Source: Marinobacter sp. ELB17
GTDB taxonomy: Bacteria; Pseudomonadota; Gammaproteobacteria; Pseudomonadales; Oleiphilaceae
Assembly (NCBI RefSeq): GCF_000169375.1
Contig: NZ_AAXY01000002.1
Span: forward strand, 1 to 64,000
Length of the DNA: 64,000 nt
Reading direction: 5' to 3'
Shown: one piece after another, positions 18,484 through 26,729 of the stretch
Layout: each line of letters starts with the position of its first letter
Numbering within the stretch: position 1 is the stretch's first letter
Notes under the pieces: model-generated
Told to the model about the DNA's origin: nothing
The model's input: only the letters and a program-made list of their open reading frames with translations
Database searches by the model: none
Program-made: the position numbers and the translations under genes

Positions 18484-20122
18484 TTTCCGTACCCCATACA
18501 TCTTCCCAGTTCATAAAGGCCTCAGCGATGTCACCAAAGCCTGGCAAATTCGTATCTACTACGGTGCTAATAGTGCAGGTTTCGTTCCCCCCCGCCTTTA
18601 CGCCGCGAGTCGCTCTCCCAACCATCTGGCTATAGAGCACAAGTGATTTGGTAGGCCTCGCTATTACCGCTGCGCTGGTCTCGGGCGCATCAAACCCAGT
18701 AGTGAGCACACCATAATTGCACATCACCATCGGGACGTTTGTTCTCCGCCTGAATTTTCTAATAGTTCGCGTCCGTTGAGAGCTTGATGAACCGCCAGTG
18801 ACGATGCCCGAGTCAACACCTATAGCATCCAACAACAAAGCAACTTTCTTCGCATTTGCAACGGAAGCAGAAAAGAAAATTATTCGCTTGTGGCCTTCGG
18901 ATATTAAGCATTGAATTTCCCGAATAGCTAGAGCATTCCTGCTAGGGTCGTCTCCGAGTTGTTCAAGGAGTTCATTTGAATAATCGATGCCTTTTCGTTC
19001 TTTTGAGGAAGTCTCAAAGCTCTCCGATTGAAACTCAAGAGCACGAAACTCGGGCTTTGCAAGATATCCGTTATCAATCAAAAATGACACTGGATCCGAG
19101 TAACCAGGTATTGAGAGGGTTACCTTATTTCCATCAAAAAAATCCGAAAGGCGTGAGTCCTCAGATATGTCATTCCACGTTCTTCCGGGCGTTGCGGATA
19201 GCCCTATGAGCGCGTTGTCCGCACCAGTTTCGGTGAGCTGCTCAATTACGGAACTATAGGTTGGTGCTATTGCCTGATGTGCCTCGTCTATAACAACTAA
19301 TTTCGTTCTTCGGCCAATACGGAACGCAGGTATCGGGTGCCGTTCAAAATACGCACTCAGCTTCTGAAGACCGCCAATTAAAACCCCATCTTCAAAGCCC
19401 TCAAAGTCTAGATCTCCACCTCCCCAGGCTCTCTTTACCAATACTTCACGATTTCCCATCTGACACCAGGCCTGCTCAAAAGCGTCAGCCGCTTGTTCGA
19501 GCAACTCGGCACTACTCGCCAGCCAAACAATGACGCAAGGCTCATGTTCAATTAAGTATCGAACAATAATATGCATGGCCGTGCGCGTTTTACCGGCACC
19601 TGTTGGCATGTGCAGAAGAACTCTCGATGAACCGCGATAAATGTGCCGCCATACTTGCTGAGCCGCTCTTCTCTGATGGTCAAAGAGCGAGTATTGAGCA
19701 CCAAGTGATTGTGTCGCCAAAGCGGCTGTTGTTAGTGGCTCACTTGGCGGCTCTATTCCAAAAAAGCCAGATAATACTTGGAGAGAATCTTGAGAAATTT
19801 GAGAACTGCCCTCGTTTAGCAACGTTAACGACATTCCAATTCGTCGTTCAAGCTCTTTCTGCTTATCAGAACTCAGCTTCGAAACAAGGAATGTTAGAAA
19901 ATCCGAATTTTTGAGATAGTCCTCTGGGGACTCATTGATCATTCGCGCAAATATGTGACGGCAAGCTGCCACCTGATCGACGCCGGGGGCAATTCCGTTT
20001 AGCGATTCGACGATGTCGCTACCCACCCAATGGTAGACAGATTCAGTGTCTAAAGAATCGACTAAGCTGTATAGATCAACACCTGGTTTCATAACAATCT
20101 TCGCAGTCAAAAACTTAAACAT
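18476..20122 (-). CDS. Superfamily 2 DEAH helicase/translocase
   Basis: This 548-residue protein has motif Q (FDHQRRAA, about 148), Walker A MPTGAGKT (172-179), DEAH (279-282), a SATPGRT motif III, NYGVLTTGFDAPETSA (motif V) and QMVGRATRG (motif VI). It resembles the helicase subunits of restriction systems. The N-terminal 140 residues are helical and not recognised. It is the first gene of the minus-strand module and overlaps the GHKL gene, so the two are probably co-translated. The start at 20122 is the longest option; an ATG 10 codons later is also possible. Confidence 0.8.
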   Translation of the reverse strand: MFKFLTAKIVMKPGVDLYSLVDSLDTESVYHWVGSDIVESLNGIAPGVDQVAACRHIFARMINESPEDYLKNSDFLTFLVSKLSSDKQKELERRIGMSLTLLNEGSSQISQDSLQVLSGFFGIEPPSEPLTTAALATQSLGAQYSLFDHQRRAAQQVWRHIYRGSSRVLLHMPTGAGKTRTAMHIIVRYLIEHEPCVIVWLASSAELLEQAADAFEQAWCQMGNREVLVKRAWGGGDLDFEGFEDGVLIGGLQKLSAYFERHPIPAFRIGRRTKLVVIDEAHQAIAPTYSSVIEQLTETGADNALIGLSATPGRTWNDISEDSRLSDFFDGNKVTLSIPGYSDPVSFLIDNGYLAKPEFRALEFQSESFETSSKERKGIDYSNELLEQLGDDPSRNALAIREIQCLISEGHKRIIFFSASVANAKKVALLLDAIGVDSGIVTGGSSSSQRTRTIRKFRRRTNVPMVMCNYGVLTTGFDAPETSAAVIARPTKSLVLYSQMVGRATRGVKAGGNETCTISTVVDTNLPGFGDIAEAFMNWEDVWGTENE

Positions 20123-20217
20123 AGATGAAACTTACTTTCCTATCAATGCAGCCCTTCATTCCTATACAGACTTTCGATGACAGACACCGTGCCTCACCGA
20201 GTTCAGAGCTAGGCCGG

Positions 20218-21231
20218 TCACCGGCCATCCACCCATGTGAATCCCTGTGGACGGAGTCTCGATTCTCCATCAAAACGATACGCGCATAGCTTTCCACCGT
20301 TCTCGCCCGCTACACTGTAGTCTAAGCAGGCAACGTATTCAGTTAACGGCGCTGGCTCTCCTGTCCTCCAGTAATGGCCAACAAACACCGGCTTTTTCTC
20401 GTCGTAACCAGGAAGAATGTGCGCCTCCACAGGGTTGTGAGGGATCTTGTCAATCTCTGAGCCGGGCACCATGGCAAGAGCATGATAGGTCAGGTTCTCT
20501 GTTTGCCACCACCTGGTTCTGATTTCATGGCGAGGGTTCCCTTCTTTATCAAGGAAAAAGTGCGGTTTTGGCAGCAATATCTCCAGCCCTTTCAGCAGGG
20601 TTTCGATCATATTGTAGGCTTCACTGCCATCTCGACTGGCTTTTTCCCAAGAGTCCGACAACAATCGATTCTCTTTATCGATGTAACCACGGGCTTGCTC
20701 CAGATGCTCGGGAGACCAACAGGCGTGAACAACTCTGAGCTCTGGTAGGTCCAGAAATATTGGAAGAGTTTTAAACCACTCAACAAAATCCTCGTGAAGT
20801 TCACTGCCCTCAACCACCTGTTCCAGAAACTCCTTATGCTGGCGATGATTCTTGTCGGTATGAAGGCGTAAATATTTTTTCTGATTTTCTGGATTGGGAG
20901 TGTCCCCAGCAACGGCATTAAGTTCATGTTCGGGATCTTCAGTATCCCAACAATCGGCATCAAATTCATGATCGGGGTCTTCAGTAGCCCAGCAAACCGC
21001 ATTGAATTCGTGGTTACCCATAACGGCCATTGCTTTGCCCTTATCGACCATCGCTTTGGCAATCTGAACCGTTTCAACCTGCTCCGGACCGCGGTCCACA
21101 AAATCGCCCAGGAAGATGACCATGCGCTCAGGGTGCTGCCAAGCACCGTCAATTTCTTGGTAGTCCATTTTGGTGAGTAATGCTTTCAGCTCTGTGGCGT
21201 AGCCGTGAATATCGCCGATGAGATCATACAT
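20218..21231 (-). CDS. Calcineurin-like metallophosphoesterase
   Basis: The protein is 337 residues from the ATG at 21231, chosen because GGAGG lies 7 bases upstream. The motifs GDIHG (6-10), GDFVDRG (42-48) and GNHE (72-75) are the metal ligands of PPP-like phosphoesterases, with later histidines (VVHACW, FVGHYW) completing the site. Downstream of GNHE the protein carries three copies of a 14-residue repeat (74-115), of which close relatives would be expected to have one. It lies 95 bp upstream of the helicase operon on the same strand. The substrate is unknown. Confidence 0.82.
   Translation of the reverse strand: MYDLIGDIHGYATELKALLTKMDYQEIDGAWQHPERMVIFLGDFVDRGPEQVETVQIAKAMVDKGKAMAVMGNHEFNAVCWATEDPDHEFDADCWDTEDPEHELNAVAGDTPNPENQKKYLRLHTDKNHRQHKEFLEQVVEGSELHEDFVEWFKTLPIFLDLPELRVVHACWSPEHLEQARGYIDKENRLLSDSWEKASRDGSEAYNMIETLLKGLEILLPKPHFFLDKEGNPRHEIRTRWWQTENLTYHALAMVPGSEIDKIPHNPVEAHILPGYDEKKPVFVGHYWRTGEPAPLTEYVACLDYSVAGENGGKLCAYRFDGESRLRPQGFTWVDGR
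20887..21012 (-). repeat. In-frame 42-bp tandem repeat inside the phosphoesterase gene
   Basis: Three consecutive 14-residue units follow one another: HEFNAVCWATEDPD, HEFDADCWDTEDPE and HELNAVAGDTPNPE. The first unit includes the GNHE metal-binding motif's His and Glu. The units are diverged, so the expansion is not very recent. It adds 28 residues beside the active site. Confidence 0.8.
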
Positions 21232-21335
21232 ATTCATTCCTCCATGAAGTGTTATTTTTTTAGTTAGCTTAGCCTGCCAGTTCTCCGACCAGATTGACAA
21301 TAACAACAAGCGGACAGCTCAAACTGATTTTTCGT

Positions 21336-21974
21336 TTATAAAAGGGCCTTATTCATGGCCTCAATTACCGGGCTTGCCGCCTGGTTACTCACCGGCCCCT
21401 CGTTTTTGGCAATAATTTCGCCGTCCGGTGCCAACCAATAACTGCGATTGGGCGCGTAAAAAAACCAGTAACGCTTGATCGTCCCCCATATCAGTAGCTC
21501 GCCTTTCGTTTCTCGCATATGTTCCTGTACCAACTCTTGCGCTTGCACCAGCTGCTGCTCCGGGGTGAGCCTTAAAAGCCATTTAGGAAATCCTAAATAA
21601 CGCCTATTTTCAAGAGCCGCCAACGCAAAAATAGGCTGACTTTTTCGTTTAAAATCGGTATCTACCCACAGATAAGGCTTAAATGAAGCGCGATCATCGT
21701 CGGTTTGGCGTTTGATACGCGCGATACTGGCGTCACATTCATCCAAAGGCAACTCTAGCGCCCGGCACAGCTCTTGAACGAATTCATGGCTCTGGTATTT
21801 CAGATCATAACCGCCAACGTCCAGTCCTAAGGTTGGACTGTTCAATACTTTTTGCAGGCGTTCAAGATTAGACGCTGACGGTTTTTGATATCCCATTTTT
21901 TTGAGAATGGCTTCGCGAGACCATTCCGATTCGTTAACCTTCAAAACTAAGTCTGCTCTAAAGTTGTCGATCAT
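21336..21974 (-). CDS. Hypothetical protein
   Basis: This 212-residue protein has no recognised domain. It starts MIDNFRADLVLKVNES and has a mixed alpha/beta composition, with an aromatic C-terminal half (YLWVDTDFKRKS, LIWGTIKRYWFFYAPNRSYWLAPDG). No signal peptide or membrane segment is visible. Its start overlaps the end of the 92-residue gene by 17 bp, placing it last in the AAA+ ATPase operon. It could be a substrate adaptor or a partner of the ATPase; nothing in the sequence decides this. Confidence 0.7.
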   Translation of the reverse strand: MIDNFRADLVLKVNESEWSREAILKKMGYQKPSASNLERLQKVLNSPTLGLDVGGYDLKYQSHEFVQELCRALELPLDECDASIARIKRQTDDDRASFKPYLWVDTDFKRKSQPIFALAALENRRYLGFPKWLLRLTPEQQLVQAQELVQEHMRETKGELLIWGTIKRYWFFYAPNRSYWLAPDGEIIAKNEGPVSNQAASPVIEAMNKALL

Positions 21975-22236
21975 GGGAGCCCGCCTCTTTTAACATCTCA
22001 ATTGTCGGCTCAACGATCGACTCGCTTTTTAACAGCTCTTCGCCGTCGTAAAACCATTCGTTGATGGCTCCGGCCAGTGCGTCTTTCAGGGTTGCCCCAG
22101 CCTCAAGACTCTCTGCTACGTCTGCGGCTATAAGGTCATATTCGTCGAAACAGTCATTTTCCTTGCAGCAGGTGTTCATGGGGTCAATTTCAAACAAGGC
22201 TTTGGAAATTTGGTGGGCGGTTAGTTGCATGTTCAT
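21958..22236 (-). CDS. Small acidic hypothetical protein
   Basis: This 92-residue acidic protein (MNMQLTAHQISKALFEI...) has a CCKEND-FDEYDLIA segment and a helical C-terminus. Its ATG overlaps the stop of the 55-residue gene (ATGA) and its end overlaps the 212-residue gene. It has no recognised family. The tight coupling on both sides indicates a real gene whose product probably works with the AAA+ ATPase. Confidence 0.65.
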   Translation of the reverse strand: MNMQLTAHQISKALFEIDPMNTCCKENDCFDEYDLIAADVAESLEAGATLKDALAGAINEWFYDGEELLKSESIVEPTIEMLKEAGSHDRQL

Positions 22237-22400
22237 TTCGCCTTCCTTTGTTGACGCAACTGGTAATAACCCAAGTCGCTTTTGTTCTTTGATGTTTTAC
22301 GCGCTTCGTTTTCGAAGCGATCGGATGGAGTCATGCGATCAATGTATTCCACCACCCAGAGAGCTTCGGACAAGACTGCGTCTCTTTTGCGCTTGCTCAC
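22233..22400 (-). CDS. 55-residue basic hypothetical protein
   Basis: This short frame starts with GTG at 22398-22400, overlapping the ATPase stop (GTGA), and ends with a TGA that overlaps the ATG of the 92-residue gene (ATGA). The product starts SKRKRDAVLSEALWVVEYID and ends YYQLRQQRKAK; it is rich in Lys and Arg. Perfect start-stop overlaps at both ends argue that it is translated. No family is recognised. Confidence 0.6.
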   Translation of the reverse strand: MSKRKRDAVLSEALWVVEYIDRMTPSDRFENEARKTSKNKSDLGYYQLRQQRKAK

Positions 22401-24505
22401 TGCACAAACCCAATCGGCTGGCCAATAACACCATCGGTTTGTTGGTCCTGCTCTGTTTTAAGCGCCTCCAGAAGCCGCTCTGTACGCGGTTTAAAGCCCC
22501 TCAAGCGAAGCCCCTGAACCGCCCCACGCACTAGGCCCGGTGTCAGGTAGTTAAATTGGGCAAGTCGGTCTGCTGGCAAATCCCGGGCCTTATCTTTATC
22601 CATCACGCAGGCTTCTATGATTTCTGTAAGTTGTGTGCTGGTCAGGTATCCGAATTTCACTTTAAGCTGGAAGCGGCGCAAAATTGCTTTGTCCAGGCTG
22701 TCGAAGCGGTTGGTGGTTGCCAGGAAAACGCCTTCGAAACGCTCCAGCCGTACCATGAATTCATTAATGGTGCTCACTTCCCAGCTGTGCTGTGCCATGC
22801 CCCGGTTGTACAGGAATGTGTCGGCTTCATCGAGTAGCAATACGGCGCCATCGCGCTCAGCTTTTTCGAACATGGCAGCGATATTTTTCTCGCTTTCACC
22901 CACGTATTTACCTAATAGATCACTACCAGACTGCAGCATGAACGGCTTTTTCAGGCGTTTTGCAAGTTCCTGGGCGTAGGCGGTTTTGCCGGCACCCGGT
23001 GGGCCGTATAAGCAAATCCGTGCGCTTTCTTCTTTGCGGATCAAGCGTTCCACGTTGTTCAGTGTTGGCTGGGTATTAATCCAAGCCAGGCAGAATTCGG
23101 GAAAATCCGGTTTCGGCTGCCGCTTCAGTATGCTCGCCGGCTTGCTTTCGCCCATGGCGCGCAGGCGCTGGTGAATTAAGGTCTCCAGGCGATTTTGGTT
23201 GCGATGGATCTGTTTCGCCGGCAGGTACTGCGCAACTTCCAACAAGTTTTTAGCCAGTGCGGGGTTCATCCAGGGCTGGCTTGCAGCCTCTGCGATCCAG
23301 GGCTTGCTAACAGGCAGCGTAGACAAGTCCCGCTCAAGCTTTGCAGCCTGCTGGTCTGTGCCAGAGCCCTGCACTTCAAAGATGAAATCAAAGCGGCGCA
23401 GAAAGGCTGGGTCTACGGCGCCTATCTGGTTGCTAATCCAGATGGTGGGGGCCTGATTTTCTTCCAGCAGGTTATTAAACCAGCCTTTGGCCAGGCTATC
23501 CGCTTTACGAAAGGCGTCTTCCATTTCATCGAACAGCAATATTGCACCTAAGCGGTCTTCCAGGAACATTTGGGCCAGTTTTGCCGCATCCAGCCGAACA
23601 CGGCCGGTCATAGCGTAGGAATGGTTGTCTTTGGTGGGCACCTCGTACAAAGGCGCCGCCAGCTTTTCCGCCATAGCGCGGGCCAGTTCTGTTTTGCCTG
23701 TACCGGGTTTACCGTAGAGCAGTATATTTTTACCTCTGGTTTTTGTACTGAGCGCATTCTGCAGGTAATCCAGCATCAACTGCAGTTCGGGTACGCCCTG
23801 GAACTCGCCAATATGATGCCTGGCTTGCGGCCCTGGTGGGCAAACATGGCGGAACAGCATTTGTTCGATGTCACTGTCATTCTGGCTTTCCTGCCCGTCA
23901 GACGTCGCTAGCACCAGCTGCGCCAGCAAAGGGCCAGCTTCTATCAGGTCCCAAATATCGCTGCTGCGGTCGGGCGTTTCAAGCAGGTTCACCTGGCACA
24001 GCATGGCATCTTCACCCAAGGCGCGGGCAAGTGCGCGGGACGATTCACGCAGGGACTTGGCAAGAGCACTCACGGAGTTATTGAATTCGTTGATATCGAG
24101 TTCGCGCAGAACGGGCTGCGCCTGCGGGTGTTTTAGCAGCAGCATTGCGTACACCAGCAGTTTGGTTTCGATGGCGCTCGGCTTCAGCAGTTTCACCAAA
24201 CTGGCGAGCAGCGGCCCGAAGGACAGCTTTGGCTTGCCTTTATGCGAGGCGGTCAGCGCTTTTTCCCGTTTGCGAATCATATTGAAGTAAACACGGGTGC
24301 TTATGGTATCGGCGTCTTCTGGTGTTTGAATACCCAGAAACGTCAGGCTTTCTGCCGCGCTGAACAGGTTTACGGTTTTTTCGTGGATTGGCGAGAGGTA
24401 GAGCCGGCAGAGGTATATCTGCAGCAGCTTCAGGTCGTCTTTGGTCGCGCTGGCGTCGGGTTCCAGTTCACGGGCTTCATTGATGAGTTCGTTCCATAGC
24501 AGCAT
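22397..24505 (-). CDS. Tandem AAA+ ATPase
   Basis: This 702-residue protein has two AAA+ modules. D1 has Walker A GKPGTGKT (265-272), Walker B ILLFDEMED (about 322-330) and a FLRRFD arginine-finger region (about 369). D2 has GPPGAGKT (501-508), LLLDEAD (556-562) and ILRRFQ. The N-terminal about 240 residues are helical with no known domain. The layout resembles CDC48/SpoVK-type unfoldases, but no protease domain is present. It leads three overlapping small genes and is preceded by a WYL-type regulator on the same strand. A remodelling role is inferred. Confidence 0.8.
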   Translation of the reverse strand: MLLWNELINEARELEPDASATKDDLKLLQIYLCRLYLSPIHEKTVNLFSAAESLTFLGIQTPEDADTISTRVYFNMIRKREKALTASHKGKPKLSFGPLLASLVKLLKPSAIETKLLVYAMLLLKHPQAQPVLRELDINEFNNSVSALAKSLRESSRALARALGEDAMLCQVNLLETPDRSSDIWDLIEAGPLLAQLVLATSDGQESQNDSDIEQMLFRHVCPPGPQARHHIGEFQGVPELQLMLDYLQNALSTKTRGKNILLYGKPGTGKTELARAMAEKLAAPLYEVPTKDNHSYAMTGRVRLDAAKLAQMFLEDRLGAILLFDEMEDAFRKADSLAKGWFNNLLEENQAPTIWISNQIGAVDPAFLRRFDFIFEVQGSGTDQQAAKLERDLSTLPVSKPWIAEAASQPWMNPALAKNLLEVAQYLPAKQIHRNQNRLETLIHQRLRAMGESKPASILKRQPKPDFPEFCLAWINTQPTLNNVERLIRKEESARICLYGPPGAGKTAYAQELAKRLKKPFMLQSGSDLLGKYVGESEKNIAAMFEKAERDGAVLLLDEADTFLYNRGMAQHSWEVSTINEFMVRLERFEGVFLATTNRFDSLDKAILRRFQLKVKFGYLTSTQLTEIIEACVMDKDKARDLPADRLAQFNYLTPGLVRGAVQGLRLRGFKPRTERLLEALKTEQDQQTDGVIGQPIGFVQ

Positions 24506-24626
24506 TGGCGAGCCTCCTCAGTCGTTGGAAGCATTGTACGGCTCACGTGCGACAAAATGCGTCGCATGACTGCCTATGTGTCGTCTTTCTGACTATATAT
24601 ATCTGTAACAAGTGCTGGCTCGGATT

Positions 24627-25631
24627 TCAGGCTCCACTTTCACGAATTCGCCGTAAACCCTCCGCCAGAACTTTTTCAACTTCGGTGCGCAGCCACTTCG
24701 GCCCCAGAATGTCACAATGGATTGCCTGCGCCGTCAGCCACCAGCGCAGGTCTTGGGTGTCGCCAACTGTTACCGAGATTTCAAAGGTGTTGTGGTCGAT
24801 ATTCGTGGTAATTTGGTCAATGCCCAGGGGCGATTCGATCAAGTGGTTCAGCGCAGGTTTATCGCACCGAAGCTTGAGAAATATTGGCTCATTGGATTTC
24901 AAAATGCCCATGGCACCGGAATGAATGTAAAGATCCAGGTCGAAGTCTTGGGGGCGGTCAACCGGCTGCTCTATTAGCGCCCCGGAGGTTGCCCGGTGCA
25001 GCACCAATTGCCGTATGCCTTCCCGACCATCAATGGTGCCAATCAGGTACACATTCGGGTCGCGAAAAATCAGGCCAAAGGGATGGACGGTTATGTCTAT
25101 TGGCTCCGGCCAGCTGCGGGCCTGGTAGGTCAAATTGCACTGATACTCGCATAGCAGGGCTTCGGTGACTGTCTCCAGAACATCCGCATCAATAGGCGGG
25201 CGGCTTCCACCTAAACCGCGGTTGATAACACGCACACGGTTCGGCCACTGGCCTAGGGGGTTTCGCTCGCGCGACAGCGCACGGTGGGCTTCATTAAAGT
25301 GTGATTGAAGATGGGACAACGCCCTGGGCGGCAGCATTGGCGTGAGATAGGCCTTGGCCAATTCAAATGTCAGTGCCGCTGGCAGATCCAATGCCGGAAT
25401 AATCCCCATGGTTGCGTCGCGATCAAACGACCAGCGAAAAGGCCGTGCGCTTTCGTCCACCAACAGCGGAAAGTCTGCACTCAGCTTCTCTAGATCCCGC
25501 TGAATAGACCGCATGGTAACCCGGAAATTTTGTTCCTCAAGTCGCCCCACCAGCTCCGTAGTGGTGATAGCCCTAGGAAAGCGCGGTACCATTCGCAGCA
25601 TGGTGAGGTAACGCACAGCGGCGGTCGACAT
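24627..25631 (-). CDS. WYL-domain transcriptional regulator (YafY-like)
   Basis: The protein is 334 residues from the ATG at 25631, which has AGGGAG 8 bases upstream; an upstream in-frame start adds 13 residues without a ribosome site. The N-terminal winged helix (AVRYLTMLRMVPRFPRAITT, then TMRSIQRDLEKLS) is followed by a WYL sensor domain with ITVHPFGLIFRDPNVYLIG. Such proteins often repress defence genes and respond to nucleic-acid ligands. It lies 121 bp upstream of the AAA+ operon and is divergent from the nucleotidase gene; a palindrome lies in the divergent promoter. Confidence 0.85.
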   Translation of the reverse strand: MSTAAVRYLTMLRMVPRFPRAITTTELVGRLEEQNFRVTMRSIQRDLEKLSADFPLLVDESARPFRWSFDRDATMGIIPALDLPAALTFELAKAYLTPMLPPRALSHLQSHFNEAHRALSRERNPLGQWPNRVRVINRGLGGSRPPIDADVLETVTEALLCEYQCNLTYQARSWPEPIDITVHPFGLIFRDPNVYLIGTIDGREGIRQLVLHRATSGALIEQPVDRPQDFDLDLYIHSGAMGILKSNEPIFLKLRCDKPALNHLIESPLGIDQITTNIDHNTFEISVTVGDTQDLRWWLTAQAIHCDILGPKWLRTEVEKVLAEGLRRIRESGA

Positions 25632-25684
25632 TGTGTGACTCCCTGTCTGGTTTCGACAAAAATTTATCAATCCGGCGCATTTTT

Positions 25685-25720
25685 AACACGACGTGTTGTG
25701 TTGCACAGTATCACTATAAT
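25685..25720. promoter_or_regulatory. Palindromic operator and -10 box between the WYL regulator and nucleotidase genes
   Basis: AACACG-A-CGTGTT (25685-25697) is a perfect 13-bp palindrome. A TATAAT box lies at 25715-25720, facing the nucleotidase gene, with the palindrome over the expected -35 position. Binding there would block that promoter and could also affect the WYL gene. Assignment to the WYL protein is inference from position. Confidence 0.5.
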
Positions 25721-25776
25721 CTTAAGCCGTAGAAATCTGGACCCTGATACCTGCAAAAAAGAGGAACGCCCTGCCG

Positions 25777-26721
25777 ATGTCCTACCCCATCGAACAAAAG
25801 CTCGTTATTGCGGTGGTGTCCAGCGCCCTGTTTGACTTGTCCAATTCCGACCGTGTGTTTCGCGAACGAGGTGAAAAAGCCTACCGGGAGTATCAGGAGA
25901 CTCATCTGACTAAGCCATTGCGAAAAGGCGTTGCCTTTCCGTTTGTAAAACGTTTCTTGAGTGTGAACCAGAAATTTCCGAAGCAGTGCCCGGTGGAAGT
26001 GGTCTTGCTTTCACGAAACTCGGTCATTACTGGCAAGCGGGTGTTTCATTCTATTCACCACCACGGCCTGGACATTAGCCGCGCAGCCTTTCTGGAGGGC
26101 AAATCGCCCTACGCATACATTCCAGCGTTCAATGCCTCGCTGTTCCTGTCGGCCAATGCCAGCGATGTGTCGCAGGCGATAGACTATGGCCACCCCGCTG
26201 GCACGGTTTTGCCCAGCAAGGTAGTGGATAATGAAGCTGACCCGGAACTGCGCATAGCGTTTGATTTTGATGGCGTAATTGCAGATGACGCTTCAGAACG
26301 GGTGTTCAAAGCCGGCTCGCTAGAGGATTTTCAGGAGCACGAGACGTCCCGCTCCCAAATTCCACACAGCCCCGGCCCGCTTGCGGATTTGTTTCGTAAG
26401 CTATCCCACTTACAAAAGCTGGAAGACCAAGCGGTGATGGACGATCCCGACTATCGACGGATATTGAGGATCGCCATCGTGACCGCCCGCAATGCGCCCT
26501 CCCATGAACGTGTGATTACGACGTTGGAACACTGGGGCGTGGACGCCAACGAGGTTTTCTTCTTGGGTGGAATGAAGAAAGACCGGATTCTGAAGGTGCT
26601 AAAGCCCCACATGTTCTTTGATGACCAGCGATCACATCTGCAATCCGATGCGGGGGATATTCCGATGGTTCATATTCCGTTTGGGGTGGCGAATGTTCAC
26701 CCAATCACACCGTCAGAATAA
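25777..26721 (+). CDS. Cytosolic 5'-nucleotidase (NT5C1-like)
   Basis: This 314-residue protein resembles the 5'-nucleotidase family related to cytosolic NT5C1. It has LLSRNSVITGKRVFHSIHHHGLDISRAAF in the N-terminal half and a HAD-type nucleophile motif RIAFDFDGVIADDASERVF (about 164-182), with FFDDQRSH near the end as the metal-binding motif. It would dephosphorylate nucleoside monophosphates. GAGGAA lies upstream of the ATG. It is divergent from the WYL regulator across a palindromic promoter, so its expression may be tied to the defence-like neighbours. Nucleotide depletion is a known defence strategy, but this family has no shown role in it. Confidence 0.78.
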   Translation: MSYPIEQKLVIAVVSSALFDLSNSDRVFRERGEKAYREYQETHLTKPLRKGVAFPFVKRFLSVNQKFPKQCPVEVVLLSRNSVITGKRVFHSIHHHGLDISRAAFLEGKSPYAYIPAFNASLFLSANASDVSQAIDYGHPAGTVLPSKVVDNEADPELRIAFDFDGVIADDASERVFKAGSLEDFQEHETSRSQIPHSPGPLADLFRKLSHLQKLEDQAVMDDPDYRRILRIAIVTARNAPSHERVITTLEHWGVDANEVFFLGGMKKDRILKVLKPHMFFDDQRSHLQSDAGDIPMVHIPFGVANVHPITPSE

Positions 26722-26729
26722 GGTTTCAA

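Noticed and set aside
13060..20122. SspE-type DUF262/DUF1524 effector near sspABCD
   Set aside because: None of the five facing proteins shows the DGQxR-type DUF262 plus HNH-type DUF1524 layout; the DGQHR protein is of the DndB kind.
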